DNA of 64,000 nucleotides from Arsenicicoccus piscis (GTDB lineage Bacteria; Actinomycetota; Actinomycetes; Actinomycetales; Dermatophilaceae): NCBI RefSeq assembly GCF_022568835.1, contig NZ_JAKZHV010000005.1, positions 186,001 through 250,000 of the forward strand, in the 5' to 3' direction. Positions within the stretch are counted from its first letter, which is position 1. Every line of letters starts with the position of its first letter. The notes under the pieces were generated by a model, which was not told the DNA's origin, made no database searches, and was given only the letters and a program-made list of their open reading frames with translations. Made by a program: the position numbers and the translations under genes. Below, in pieces: positions 43,380-52,305 of the stretch.

Positions 43380-44100
43380 CGCCGACCAGCTCCGCGACAT
43401 CCGGATGACCCGCAACTGGCTCGACCACGCCGAGGGCTCGGTGCTCGTCGAGTTCGGCCGCACCCGCGTGCTCTGCGCCGCCTCGTTCACGCCGGGCGTC
43501 CCGCGCTGGCTCAAGGGGCAGGGGCGCGGCTGGGTCACCGCCGAGTACGCCATGCTCCCGCGCTCGACCAACACCCGCAGCGACCGCGAGTCCGTCAAGG
43601 GCAAGATCGGCGGCCGCACGCACGAGATCTCGCGGCTCGTCGGCCGATCGCTGCGTGCGGTCATCGACCTGGACCAGCTCGGCGAGAACACCATCGTGCT
43701 CGACTGCGACGTGCTGCAGGCCGACGGCGGCACCCGCACCGCGGCGATCACCGGCGCGTACGTCGCGCTCGTCGACGCCATCGAGACCGGTCGTGCGCAG
43801 GGCGCCATCAAGGCGTCCGCCACGCCGCTGCGCGACTCGGTCGCCGCGGTGTCGGTCGGCGTGGTCGCCGGCGAGCCGGTGCTCGACCTGGACTACCCCG
43901 AGGACTCCACCGCCGAGACCGACATGAACGTCGTGCTCACCGGGGACGGACGGTTCATCGAGGTGCAGGGCACCGCCGAGGGCGAGCCCTTCGACCGGCC
44001 GCTGCTGGACGCGCTGCTCGACCTCGCCGCCACCGGCTGTGCACGGCTGACCGAGCTGCAGACGGCGGCCCTCGCCGAGCCGGCCCGGGAGCGCGCGTGA
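43357..44100 (+). CDS. rph: Ribonuclease PH
   Basis: Phosphorolytic 3'-5' exoribonuclease trimming tRNA 3' ends. The 247-residue protein has [60 protein letters not shown] and [20 protein letters not shown], all diagnostic. A TACGAT box at 43344-43349 ends 7 bases before the ATG, so a leaderless internal transcript may start inside the preceding gene. Confidence 0.96.
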   Translation: MPRHDGRSADQLRDIRMTRNWLDHAEGSVLVEFGRTRVLCAASFTPGVPRWLKGQGRGWVTAEYAMLPRSTNTRSDRESVKGKIGGRTHEISRLVGRSLRAVIDLDQLGENTIVLDCDVLQADGGTRTAAITGAYVALVDAIETGRAQGAIKASATPLRDSVAAVSVGVVAGEPVLDLDYPEDSTAETDMNVVLTGDGRFIEVQGTAEGEPFDRPLLDALLDLAATGCARLTELQTAALAEPARERA

Positions 44101-44697
44101 GCCGCCTCGTCCTCGCGACCCGCAACGCCGGCAAGATCCGTGAGCTGCAGACGATCCTCGCCGAGTCGCTGCCCGGGGTGGAGGTCGTCGGGCTGGACGC
44201 CTTCCCCCAGCTGGAGGACGTCGTCGAGTCCGGCGTGACCTTCGAGGACAACGCCACGCTCAAGGCGGCCTATGCAGCGCGCATGACGAATCTGCCTGCG
44301 GTCGCTGACGACTCGGGCCTGGCGGTCGACGTGCTGGGCGGCGCGCCCGGTGTCTTCTCGGCGCGCTGGGCGGGTCGCCACGGTGATGACCAGGCCAACC
44401 TCGACCTGCTGCTGGCCCAGCTCGCCGACGTGCCGGACGAGCACCGGGGCGCGCGGTTCCGCTGCGCGGCGGTGCTCGCGCTGCCCGACGGGCGCACGGT
44501 CTGTCGCGAGGGCAGTCCCGGGCACGCTCACCCGCGAGCCGCGGGGTGACGGCGGGTTCGGCTACGACCCGATCCTGCAGGTCGCTGGTGACACGCGCAC
44601 CGCGGCCGAGCTCGCCCCGGCGGAGAAGAACGCGATCTCCCACCGGGGCAAGGCTTTTCGCGCTCTCGCCCCCGAGGTGGCGGCGCTGCTGCGCTGA
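44097..44697 (+). pseudogene. rdgB: RdgB/HAM1 non-canonical purine NTP pyrophosphatase (frameshifted)
   Basis: House-cleaning enzyme that hydrolyses (d)ITP and XTP. The first frame has LVLATRNAGKIRELQTILAE, VTFEDNATLKAAYAA and [20 protein letters not shown]; the second frame has [20 protein letters not shown] and the C-terminus [19 protein letters not shown]. The switch is at about 44511-44516 (GGGCAGTCCC) and one missing base would restore it. Both halves are fully conserved, so an error in the sequence is plausible. The ATG overlaps the rph stop. Confidence 0.9.
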
Positions 44698-44733
44698 TCG
44701 CTGGCGGGGGGGCTGGTCGGTGCGGCCGGCTGG

Positions 44734-45387
44734 TCAGTGCGGGCGGCTCGGCTCGATGACCCGGCCCTCGTAGGCCGCGACGACCAGGGCAGTGCGGTCC
44801 CGGGCTCCGCTCTTGGCCAGCAGTGCGCTCACGTGCGTCTTGACCGTCTCCACCCCGAGGTAGAGCGACGCGGCCACCTCGGCGTTGGTGTGGCCCCGGG
44901 CCACGAGCCGCAGCACCTCGTGCTCGCGCTCGGTCAGCCGGCCTCCCCAGGCCGCCACCCGGCCTGAGCCGGCGCGACCCGCGGCCAGCGCCCGGATCGC
45001 CTCGGGGAAGACGAGCGCGTCGGTGCTCGCGACCGTGCGCACCACGGCGACCAGCTCCTCCGGTGTCGCGCGCTTGAGGACGAACGCGTTGGCCCCGGCC
45101 AGCAACGCCTCGTAGACGTAGGCGTCGTGCTCGAACGTGGTGATGACCACGATCTTGGGCGGATCGGGTTGTGCCCGAAGGGTTTTGGTGGACTCGATCC
45201 CGTCCGTTCCGGGCATGCGGACGTCCATGAGCACCACGTCCGGCCGCTGCTGCCGCGTGACCCGCACGGCGTCGACACCGTCGGCGGCCTCGCCCACGAC
45301 GACGAGGTCGGGCTCGGCCCCGAGGATCGCCGCCAGGCCCGATCGCACGAGCGCGTCGTCGTCCGCGACCACGACGGAGATCGTCAT
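44734..45387 (-). CDS. NarL/LuxR-type response regulator
   Basis: A 217-residue two-component regulator. The receiver domain has ISVVVADDDALVRSGL, the phospho-acceptor Asp in PDVVLMDVRMPGTDG, and the switch Lys in AFVLKRATPEEL. The output is a GerE/LuxR HTH (LTEREHEVLRLVARGHTNAE, TVKTHVSALLAKSG). The start overlaps the histidine kinase stop (ATGA), so the pair is co-translated. Confidence 0.95.
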   Translation of the reverse strand: MTISVVVADDDALVRSGLAAILGAEPDLVVVGEAADGVDAVRVTRQQRPDVVLMDVRMPGTDGIESTKTLRAQPDPPKIVVITTFEHDAYVYEALLAGANAFVLKRATPEELVAVVRTVASTDALVFPEAIRALAAGRAGSGRVAAWGGRLTEREHEVLRLVARGHTNAEVAASLYLGVETVKTHVSALLAKSGARDRTALVVAAYEGRVIEPSRPH

Positions 45388-46640
45388 CCGGGACCCTCCT
45401 CGGCTGCCGGCAGGTGCACGCTCAGCGTCCACCCGGTGCCGTCGTCGATCGGCCCCCACCGGGCCGTGCCGCCCAGGGTGTCGACGCGTGCTCGAATGCC
45501 GGGCAGACCCGAGCCTGAACCCGAACCCCGCTGGCGGGCAACGGTCCTCGGGCTGATCGCCTCGTCCGGGACGGCGTTGGTGAGGTGCACGTCGACCGCA
45601 CCGTCCGGCGCACGCGTCACGACGAGTTCGGCCGGCGGGCACCCGTGCCGGCCGGCGTTGGCCAGCCCCTCCTGCACCACCCGCAGCACCGCGCGGCCGA
45701 CCTCGGGCGGGAGGCCGGCCAGCGACTCGAGGCGGCTCGTCAGGCGAAGGTGGCTGTGCAGGGAGGCGATTCGCGCCAGCTCGGCATCGATGTCGGTGCC
45801 GTGGGCCGCGTCCGCGCCGGTGCCCGAGCCGGGGCCACCGCCGCGCAGCAGGCCCAGCACCCCGTCGAGGTCGGCGAGGGCGGACCGGCTGAGCTCCTCG
45901 ACGGCCTCGAGCTGCCCGACCGGGTCACCGCCGGTCGCTGCGACCCGACGACCGGCGCCCGCCTGCAGCGAGATCGCCGCGAGCGCGTGGCCGAGCGAGT
46001 CGTGCAGCTCGCGCGCGATCTCGTTGCGGCGCAACGCATCCTGCTCGCGGCGGCCCGCCTCGGCGATGCGGTCGGCGGCGGTGGGGGAGAGGAACGTGGG
46101 CGCCCAGCGCTGCAGCAGCCGAGCCCCCACCAGCGGGGTGGCGACGGCGGCAGCGAGCGACACCAGGCCGGGCAGCACCAGCCAGGCCGCCGACCACCCG
46201 GGTGCCACCCGACAGGTCGGGGTCCCTGGAAGACGCAGCTGGTCGGTGCTCCCGAAGGGATAGGCGAGCAGGCCGAACCCGATGGGCACCAGCAGGAGCA
46301 GCAGGAAGAGCACGGCGCCACCGACGAGCGCGCAGACGCCCACCCAGGCGGCACCGAGCAGTCGCGACTCGCGGGCCTCGGGCACGAGCGGGTCGGGGAG
46401 GTCTACCCCCAGCAGGGAGCGGGCGGCGGCCACCTCGACCGGACGCACGGCCGGGGCGAGGGCTACCAGCGCGACGACCGCGACGGCCAGCACCGCGAGA
46501 CCGAGCAGCGTGAGCAGGGTGAGCGGGGAACCGTCGGTGCGCGCCGCCGTCCAGAACGCCCAGCCGAGGAGCGTCGGCGGCAGGGCGAGAGCGGCGCCGA
46601 GGAAGACCTGCGCCACCGGGCCCAGCAGGCGTCGGCTCAT
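45384..46640 (-). CDS. Sensor histidine kinase (HisKA_3)
   Basis: A 418-residue membrane kinase with two pairs of TMs (about 10-65 and 105-185; ALVGGAVLFLLLLLVPIGFG lies in the second). The dimerisation box is EIARELHDSLGHALAAISL, and the HATPase is partial but recognisable (VVQEGLANAGRHGCPPAELV, GLPGIRARVDTLGGTARWG). No dedicated sensor domain is seen, so it may sense membrane state. The divergent membrane-protein gene starting at 46749 is a likely target. Confidence 0.92.
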   Translation of the reverse strand: MSRRLLGPVAQVFLGAALALPPTLLGWAFWTAARTDGSPLTLLTLLGLAVLAVAVVALVALAPAVRPVEVAAARSLLGVDLPDPLVPEARESRLLGAAWVGVCALVGGAVLFLLLLLVPIGFGLLAYPFGSTDQLRLPGTPTCRVAPGWSAAWLVLPGLVSLAAAVATPLVGARLLQRWAPTFLSPTAADRIAEAGRREQDALRRNEIARELHDSLGHALAAISLQAGAGRRVAATGGDPVGQLEAVEELSRSALADLDGVLGLLRGGGPGSGTGADAAHGTDIDAELARIASLHSHLRLTSRLESLAGLPPEVGRAVLRVVQEGLANAGRHGCPPAELVVTRAPDGAVDVHLTNAVPDEAISPRTVARQRGSGSGSGLPGIRARVDTLGGTARWGPIDDGTGWTLSVHLPAAEEGPG

Positions 46641-46748
46641 GGCGGAAGTCTCACACGCGACCCACGCCGGCGGCATCCCTCGCGCGAGGGACCAGGAAGG
46701 CTCGCGCGGGGGAAGCGGGCCCGGCAGGCGCGGCGGGAGCGTGGAGCC

Positions 46749-47702
46749 ATGACCAGAACCAGGAAGCTGCTCGCGGCCCTCGGGGTCGCCGCCACCGTCC
46801 CCTACCTCACCCTCAAGCTCGCGTGGCTGCTCGGGTCGCGCGTCGGCCTGCTCGACCCGGAGTTCGGCACCCGCACGTCGATGGTGGTCGCGAACACCCT
46901 CACGGCTGGGCTCGAGCTCGCCGCCGCGGTGCTTGCGGTGGCCTTTGTCGCTCGGTGGGGCCGCCGACTCCCCGCGTGGCTGGTGCTGCTGCCCATGTGC
47001 CTGGGCACCGGCTTCCTCGCCGAGATCCTGGTGATCGTGCCGCTGCAGCTGCTCATCGGCGGCGCGGGTGGCGCTGCGGCCCGGTCGGCCGGCCCGCAGC
47101 CGATCGCGGACTGGGTGTTCGTCATGGTCTACGGGTGCTTCTGCGTGCTGGGGGTAGCCCTGCTGGCCGGGTTCGCGTGCTACGCGTGGGAGCGGTGGGG
47201 TCCGGTCCTTGGTGCTCGGCTCGGCGCGGTGCCGCCTGCTCCTGCGACGGGGCGCCGGCCGGCGCTGCTGGTCGCCGCGCTGTTGGTGGTGGTGACGGCG
47301 GTGGAGACGGCCATCGGCTGGGACCCGGCGATGGCGGCCAACCTGATCGGCCGGGCCGCCCTGACGCTGCTCGGCGCGCTCGCCCTGGTGGCGTTGGCCG
47401 AGCGTCGTCCGCGGGGGCTGCGCGTGCTGCTGCCGGTGGCTGCGGCGTGGGCCGCGGGCGGGGCGATGGTGGCGTGGGGCGCGTACGAGGCCATCCTGCT
47501 CACCGTCCCCAACGACCTGGCGCCGGCGCCGGCGAGCGCGTGGGATGTGCTGCCGTCGGTGGTGCGGCTGGTGCTCGGGCTGGCCGTGGTGCGGACGGTG
47601 CTGAGCCAGGCCGCTCGCGGTGGTCAGCCCTCGTCGGTGACCCGACCGCGACGCGCCTTGATCTCGCTGCGACGCGACTTCGCCGCCAACCTTCGAGACT
47701 GA
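46749..47702 (+). CDS. Multi-pass membrane protein of unknown function
   Basis: A 317-residue protein with about eight predicted TMs and little else (MTRTRKLLAALGVAATVPYL; ELAAAVLAVAFVARWGRRLP; WVFVMVYGCFCVLGVALLAG; ALTLLGALALVALAERRPRG). No family signature that I recognise. It starts 108 bases from the divergent histidine kinase gene, which suggests that the two-component system controls it. The last 79 bases overlap the 3' end of the convergent arfB. Confidence 0.72.
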   Translation: MTRTRKLLAALGVAATVPYLTLKLAWLLGSRVGLLDPEFGTRTSMVVANTLTAGLELAAAVLAVAFVARWGRRLPAWLVLLPMCLGTGFLAEILVIVPLQLLIGGAGGAAARSAGPQPIADWVFVMVYGCFCVLGVALLAGFACYAWERWGPVLGARLGAVPPAPATGRRPALLVAALLVVVTAVETAIGWDPAMAANLIGRAALTLLGALALVALAERRPRGLRVLLPVAAAWAAGGAMVAWGAYEAILLTVPNDLAPAPASAWDVLPSVVRLVLGLAVVRTVLSQAARGGQPSSVTRPRRALISLRRDFAANLRD

Positions 47703-48085
47703 GAACCCTTGGTGGGCTTGGTCTTTCGCCGGCGAGGCGGTGGGGGAGCGAGCGCCTCGCGCAGCAGCGTCACCAGGCGTAGCCGGGCGGCGGCGCGGTT
47801 CTGCCGCTGGCTGCGCGTCGCCGACGCGGTGATCGTGACGACCCCGTCCAGCAGCCGACCGGCGAGCGCCGCCCGCAGCCGCTCCCGCTGGGCGTCGGTG
47901 AGAGCGGTCGAGCCGTCGAGGTCGAAGGAGAGCTGCACCCGGGAGTCGGTGGTGTTGACGCCCTGACCCCCGGGGCCGGAGCTGCGCGAGAACTGCTCGT
48001 GCAGCTCTACGGCAGGGATCACCAGTCCGTGCGGCAGACCCGGACCGGGCGGGACCACGAGGTCTCCGACGGCCCGGTCAGCCAT
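47624..48085 (-). CDS. arfB: ArfB (YaeJ)-type ribosome rescue peptidyl-tRNA hydrolase
   Basis: Stop-codon-independent rescue factor related to mitochondrial ICT1. The 153-residue protein has the GGQ domain ([20 protein letters not shown]) without codon-recognition domains, then ITASATRSQRQNRAAARLRL. A strongly basic C-terminal tail (RRRKTKPTKGSQSRRLAAKS) enters the empty mRNA channel. Start at 48085; a longer in-frame extension runs into the tRNA gene and is rejected. With ssrA/smpB this gives the cell two rescue systems. Confidence 0.9.
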   Translation of the reverse strand: MADRAVGDLVVPPGPGLPHGLVIPAVELHEQFSRSSGPGGQGVNTTDSRVQLSFDLDGSTALTDAQRERLRAALAGRLLDGVVTITASATRSQRQNRAAARLRLVTLLREALAPPPPRRRKTKPTKGSQSRRLAAKSRRSEIKARRGRVTDEG

Positions 48086-48105
48086 GGCGACGGGCCGCGA
48101 GCGGC

Positions 48106-48188
48106 TGGTGCGCAAGGCGGGACTCGAACCCGCACGCCGAGGCACAGGAACCTAAATCCTGCGTGTCTACCAGTTCCACCACTTGCGC
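48106..48188 (-). tRNA. tRNA-Leu (UAG anticodon)
   Basis: On the minus strand GCGCAAG (48182-48188) pairs with CTTGCGC before an encoded ACCA (48106-48109). The anticodon loop TTTAGGT between CAGGA and TCCTG gives UAG. A variable arm of class II size (TGCCTCGGCGT region) and the T-arm GCGGGTTCGAGTCCCGC are present. Total 83 nt with CCA. Confidence 0.95.
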
Positions 48189-48211
48189 GCGGCCTCGATC
48201 GTAGCGGGACG

Positions 48212-48679
48212 TCAGGCGAGCCCGAGAGCCTTGCTCAACGAGGCGACGTGGCCGGTGGCCTTGACGTTGTACTTCGCGAGCTCGACCGTGCCGTCCGCGC
48301 CGACGACGATCGTCGAGCGGATCACCCCGGTCGTGGTCTTGCCGTAGAGCTTCTTCTCGCCGTAGGCGCCGTAGGCGTCCATCACCGCGAGGTCGGGGTC
48401 GGAGAGCAGCGGATAGGTGAGCGACTCCTTGTCGCGGAACGTCGCCAGCTTGGCCGGCGCGTCCTTGGAGATGCCCACGACCTCGTAGCCCGCCTGCTGC
48501 AGCGTCGCGAGCGAGTCGCGGAAGTCGCAGGCCTCCTTCGTGCACCCGGGCGTCATGGCGGCCGGGTAGAAGAACAGGACGAGCTTGCGCCCGCAGTAGT
48601 CGGCCAGGGACACCTCGGTGCCGCTGTCGCTGGGGAGGGTGAAGTCGGGGGCGGTGTCGCCCACGGCCAGTCGAGGCAT
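48212..48679 (-). CDS. bcp: Thioredoxin-dependent peroxiredoxin (BCP/PrxQ)
   Basis: Reduces hydrogen and organic peroxides using thioredoxin. The 155-residue protein has the peroxidatic Cys in FFYPAAMTPGCTKEACDFRD and the resolving Cys five residues on, the PrxQ pattern. GDTAPDFTLPSDSGTEVSL begins the fold, and VIRSTIVVGADGTV closes it. It is probably cytoplasmic. An A in place of the common K/R in FYPKAxTPGC is ordinary variation. Confidence 0.94.
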   Translation of the reverse strand: MPRLAVGDTAPDFTLPSDSGTEVSLADYCGRKLVLFFYPAAMTPGCTKEACDFRDSLATLQQAGYEVVGISKDAPAKLATFRDKESLTYPLLSDPDLAVMDAYGAYGEKKLYGKTTTGVIRSTIVVGADGTVELAKYNVKATGHVASLSKALGLA

Positions 48680-48815
48680 GGCTGGTCCCTTCGGCGGGTA
48701 GGTCTGCGTGCAGGCTACCCGACGCGTTAAGGTCGAGTGAGGGCTCGATCCAATCGAGCACGCCACCGAGCGTTCCATCGAGCACGCCACAGCGATCGCA
48801 CCAAGGAGTTCTACC

Positions 48816-49382
48816 GTGAGCGACAACCAGTCCGTGTCCCACCTCGAGTCCGAGATCGCGGCCAGCCGGGCCCGCCTCGCCTCGACGATCGACGAGATCA
48901 CCTTCCGTGCCCAGCCCAAGCAGATCGTCGAGCACCAGAAGCGCCAGCTCGTCCACGGCCTGAAGGAGCGCTACCACTCGCTGATGGGCACCGGCCAGGG
49001 CGCGACCGGCTCGCGCTTCGCCGACGACCGCGGCCCGAGCAAGGTGGACGAGGTCAAGGCCAAGGCCGACGAGCTCAAGGCGCAGGCCACCGCGAAGGTC
49101 GACGAGCTCAAGGCGCAGGCCACCACCAAGGTCGACGAGGTCAAGGCCAAGACCGGCTCCGACGACCCGGCCGTCACCCGCGCCGACTACCGCGCCGGCA
49201 GCTCCAGCTCGGGCACCGACCTCGCCGCGCAGGCCCGCGCCACGTCCGACCAGGCCCGCCTCAAGCTCGACGAGCTCACCCACGACGAGTACGGCGAGCT
49301 GCGCACCGACCGCATCGCGCTCGGCCTCGCGGCCCTCGGTGCCGTGCTCATCGGCGCCGGCGTGGCCCAGCGCAACTCCTGA
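48816..49382 (+). CDS. DUF3618 protein with amphipathic repeats
   Basis: A 188-residue protein. Residues about 8-50 are the DUF3618 domain (LESEIAASRARLASTIDEIT, FRAQPKQIVEHQKRQLVHG). Residues about 75-125 are a repeating helical segment (KVDEVKAKADELKAQATA and near copies), apolipoprotein- or LEA-like. The C-terminus has a single TM (IALGLAALGAVLIGAGVAQ). It likely lies on the inner face of the membrane. Function unknown; AAGGAG is a good ribosome binding site before the GTG. A TAAGGT box at 48728-48733 may be the promoter. Confidence 0.85.
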   Translation: MSDNQSVSHLESEIAASRARLASTIDEITFRAQPKQIVEHQKRQLVHGLKERYHSLMGTGQGATGSRFADDRGPSKVDEVKAKADELKAQATAKVDELKAQATTKVDEVKAKTGSDDPAVTRADYRAGSSSSGTDLAAQARATSDQARLKLDELTHDEYGELRTDRIALGLAALGAVLIGAGVAQRNS

Positions 49383-49424
49383 TTTCACACCGGGCCCCGG
49401 CCTCCTGTAGAGTTGTCACTCGTT

Positions 49425-49499
49425 GCGCCGCTAGCTCAATGGCAGAGCAAGTGACTCTTAATCACTGGGTTCGGGGTTCGAGTCCCTGGCGGCGCACCA
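49425..49499 (+). tRNA. tRNA-Lys (CUU anticodon)
   Basis: GCGCCGC (49425-49431) pairs with GCGGCGC before an encoded ACCA ending at 49499. The loop CTCTTAA between GTGA and TCAC gives anticodon CUU. D- and T-arms are canonical. TAGAGT at 49408-49413 is a likely -10 box. Total 75 nt. Confidence 0.96.
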
Positions 49500-49523
49500 G
49501 TGCCTTCACCAGGCGAACACAGT

Positions 49524-49559
49524 AGAACGAGAGCGGTCCTTCGGGGCCGCTCTCGTTCT
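49524..49559 (+). terminator. Terminator after tRNA-Lys
   Basis: Arms 49524-49539 (AGAACGAGAGCGGTCC) and 49544-49559 pair over 16 bases with one G-T wobble around a TTCG tetraloop, followed by GTGTG. Confidence 0.85.
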
Positions 49560-49761
49560 GTGTGCGGGGGGTGCGGCACGGGTGGGCCGGGTGCGTGGGG
49601 GTCCTCAGGGGGTGGGGCCGCAGGGGTGGGCCGCCAGGCACAGGAACTGGACAGCATCGGCATAGCGCCTTCCCTGAGTGCCTTCTTAGTCTCGGGGCAG
49701 AAGGTGCTCGCCGGATGTCGCGCGGGCACCGCCCACCGCACCGAGACCCCAGGAGCCCGCC

Positions 49762-50690
49762 ATGGCCCCCTTGCCTCGCCGTCGCAGCCAGTCCCCGGTC
49801 CGCACCTACGAGGGCAGGGTGCTGCCCCGCCAGGACGAGGAGCCCTTCGACCAGGGGCTGGCCTTCGACCTGGGCACGATGGATCGTCGCCGCGTCCTCG
49901 CCCTGGTCGGCATCGGCCTGGCCGGCACCGCCGTCGCCGCGTGCGGGACCGGGAGCTCTACGACAGCCGCGAGCTCGACCACCACGGCGGCCGGCACGGC
50001 CACCTCCACCGCGACCACGTCGGCTGCCACGACGACCGCCAGCCTGACCGAGATCCCGCAGGAGACGGCGGGGCCCTACCCCGGTGACGGGTCCAACGGC
50101 CCGGACGTGCTCGAGCAGAGCGGCGTGGTGCGTCAGGACATCCGGTCCAGCTTCGGCGGCGCGTCCGGCACGGCCGACGGGGTGCCCATGACCCTGCAGC
50201 TCACCGTGCTCGACCTCGCGTCGGGCGGCTCGCCGCTGACGGGCGCCGCCGTGTACGCCTGGCACTGCACGCGCGACGGGAAGTACTCGATGTACTCCGA
50301 CGGCATCACCGAGGAGAACTTCCTGCGCGGCGTGCAGATCACCGACGCGTCCGGCGTCGTCCTGGTACTGAGCATCTACGACTGGGCCAACTCGGCGTTC
50401 GGTGACCGCACGTGCACTTCTGATCGGTCTACCCACCGTGCTGGCCGAGCATCACCGACTCGACCAAGGCGATCGCGACCTCGCAGGTGGCGCTGCCGAT
50501 GGTGCTCGGCGACACGGTCTACGCGACGAGCGACTATGCGTCCTACGAAGTCGACGTTCAGCGGCATGCTGGTGACCACCGACAACGTGCTGCGGCGACC
50601 TGGTGGTGCGCACCGTCGCCGACCGGCCCCGGGTCGGTCGGCTCGGGCTACGCCGTGGCGCTGACCGGCCGCGGCGACGGCCGCGCGCTG
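49762..50690 (+). pseudogene. Intradiol-dioxygenase-like lipoprotein (scrambled C-terminus)
   Basis: The N-terminus fits a secreted intradiol (protocatechuate 3,4-dioxygenase-like) protein. A 39-residue lead is followed by a twin-Arg lipoprotein signal (MDRRRVLALVGIGLAGTAVA, Cys after it), a Ser/Thr/Ala linker, then QETAGPYPGDGSNGPDVLEQ and AAVYAWHCTRDGKYSMYSD. After GVQITDASGVV the frame is broken. An eight-residue piece typical of a UMF1 transporter (DWANSAFG) intrudes, then pieces of the dioxygenase C-terminus (PHVHF, ITDSTKAIATSQVALP, FSGM, DLVVRT, GSVGSGYAVALT) appear in different frames with an in-frame stop. Either a decayed gene or a misassembled stretch. Confidence 0.7.
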
Positions 50691-51674
50691 CAGGGCACGT
50701 CCTGGCAGCTCGGTGTCCTGCTCCATCGACGAGCAACCTCTGTCCGGGGCCGACTCGTGCATCTACGACGGCATCCTCGTGCGCATCGCGACCCCCGGCG
50801 AGCGCGACCGGGTGCTCCAGCCGCGGCTGGGCGCTCGGCCCTCGGCGTCGCGGACTTCTGCCAGCCCTCAACTTCGTGCTGCTCACCGTCGGCGAGGCGC
50901 ACGGCCTGGACGCCGAGCTGGCCGTCCGCATCAGCCTCGCGAGTGCCGGGCTGTGGTGGGGCATCTTCACGCTCATCCCCGTGCTCGGCCGAGGACCTCC
51001 CGCCCGACGCCGCGCCCTCGCGCGGACCGATCCGCGGGGCGTTCGCCCAGCTGCGGGACACCTTCATGGACCTGCGCGGCTACCCGCAGACGCTGCTGTT
51101 CCTGATCGCCTACCTGTTCTACAACGACGGCATCCAGACCGTGATCGCCTCCTCGAGCGTCTACGGCGCCGAAGAGCTCGGCATGGCCCAGTCCCAGATT
51201 CTCACGACCTTCCTGGTGGTGCAGTTCGTGGCGTTCGGCGGCGCGCTGCTGTTCGGCCGTGCGGCCGCCCGCTACGGAGCGTCCCAGGTCGTGCTCGCGG
51301 GGATCGTCTTGTGGGCGCTGGTCGTCACCGCCGCCTTCTTCCTGCCGGGACACTCGATGCTCGCGTTCCTCGGGCTCGGTGTGGGCATCGGTGTCGTCAT
51401 GGGCGGCACCCAGGCGCTCAGCCGGTCCCTGTTCAGCCAGCTCGTCCCCCGCGGCCGCGAATCCGAGTACTTCAGCCTCTACCAGGCGATGGAGCGCGGC
51501 ACCAGCTGGCTCGGCACGCTGACCTTCGGTCTGGTCCACCAGTGGACCCACTCCTACCGCTGGTCGATCGTCGCCATCATGATCTTCTTCGTCGTCGGTG
51601 GCGTGCTGCTCGCGCGCGTGCGGTTCCGAGAGGGCATCCTGGCGGCCGGCAACGAGCTGCCGCAGGTGGTCTGA
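50690..51674 (+). pseudogene. UMF1-family MFS transporter (N-terminal part lost or scrambled)
   Basis: The C-terminal two thirds of a Vps22/UMF1-type major facilitator. From about 50865 it reads LNFVLLTVGEAHGLDAELAV and RISLASAGLWWGIFTLIPVL. After a frameshift near 51000 it reads IRGAFAQLRDTFMDLRGYPQ, YLFYNDGIQTVIASSSVYGA, ILTTFLVVQFVAFGGALLFG and SLFSQLVPRGRESEYFSLYQ to a normal C-terminus. Before that only fragments are seen (ATPGERDRV at about 50800, and DWANSAFG at about 50379). A UMF1 gene next to rbpA is, to my knowledge, usual in related actinobacteria. Confidence 0.7.
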
Positions 51675-51891
51675 CGGCCGAACGGGGCTGCCGCAGCGGC
51701 GCGCCGGGTGACCTGCGCCATTGGCGTGGCCCGGCGCACGGTGGGATGATGAGAGTTGGCTCTTCGTCAGCGTCGACGGCTTGCCCAGGGAACAAAGCGC
51801 ATGCTTGACACGCTTATGGGTAAGCAAGGGTTGCTCATGGACGGCCGCCGTTGGTGGCTGCCGAGACCAGACTTTGAAGAAGGGATGCCAC

Positions 51892-52239
51892 ATGGCTGAG
51901 CGCTCACTACGGGGAAGCCGCCTCGGTTCCTTCAGCATGGAGACGGACGAGGGCGTTGTCCCGAGCGAACGTCAGATCACGCGCTACGTCTGCCCTGAGG
52001 GGCACGTGACCGAGCTGCCGTTCTCGATCGAGGCCGAGGTCCCGCCCACCTGGGAGTGCCGTTGCGGCAAGGACGCCCTGCTGCAGGGCGGGGAGCAGCC
52101 GGAGGCGAAGCCCGTCAAGCCGGCCCGCACCCACTGGGACATGCTCTTGGAGCGTCGCTCCATCGCCGAGCTCGAGGAGCTGCTGGAGGAGCGTCTCGCG
52201 CTGCTGCGTGCCTCGCGGGGCGAGAAGGCTTCCGCCTGA
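51892..52239 (+). CDS. rbpA: RNA polymerase-binding protein RbpA
   Basis: Actinobacterial transcription factor that binds sigma and stabilises the open complex. The 115-residue protein has the N-terminal MAERSLRGSRLGSFSMETDE, a zinc-ribbon-like core (YVCPEGHVTELPFSIEAEVP, WECRCGKDA), and the sigma-interacting C-terminal helix (THWDMLLERRSIAELEELLE). Upstream TTGACA at 51805-51810 is a candidate -35, and GGGAAC at 51788-51793 resembles the -35 of SigR-type promoters that drive rbpA in Streptomyces, but no matching -10 is clear. An ATG with AAGAAGGG before it starts translation. Confidence 0.95.
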   Translation: MAERSLRGSRLGSFSMETDEGVVPSERQITRYVCPEGHVTELPFSIEAEVPPTWECRCGKDALLQGGEQPEAKPVKPARTHWDMLLERRSIAELEELLEERLALLRASRGEKASA

Positions 52240-52275
52240 CCCCGGCACCACGATGTAGACCGCTGCGCGGTCCCG

Positions 52276-52305
52276 AGGCCCGGTCACCTGCTGGTGACCG
52301 GGCCT
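52276..52305 (+). terminator. Terminator after rbpA
   Basis: Perfect 13-base arms AGGCCCGGTCACC (52276-52288) and GGTGACCGGGCCT (52293-52305) with a TGCT loop, followed by TCGTGG. Confidence 0.85.
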
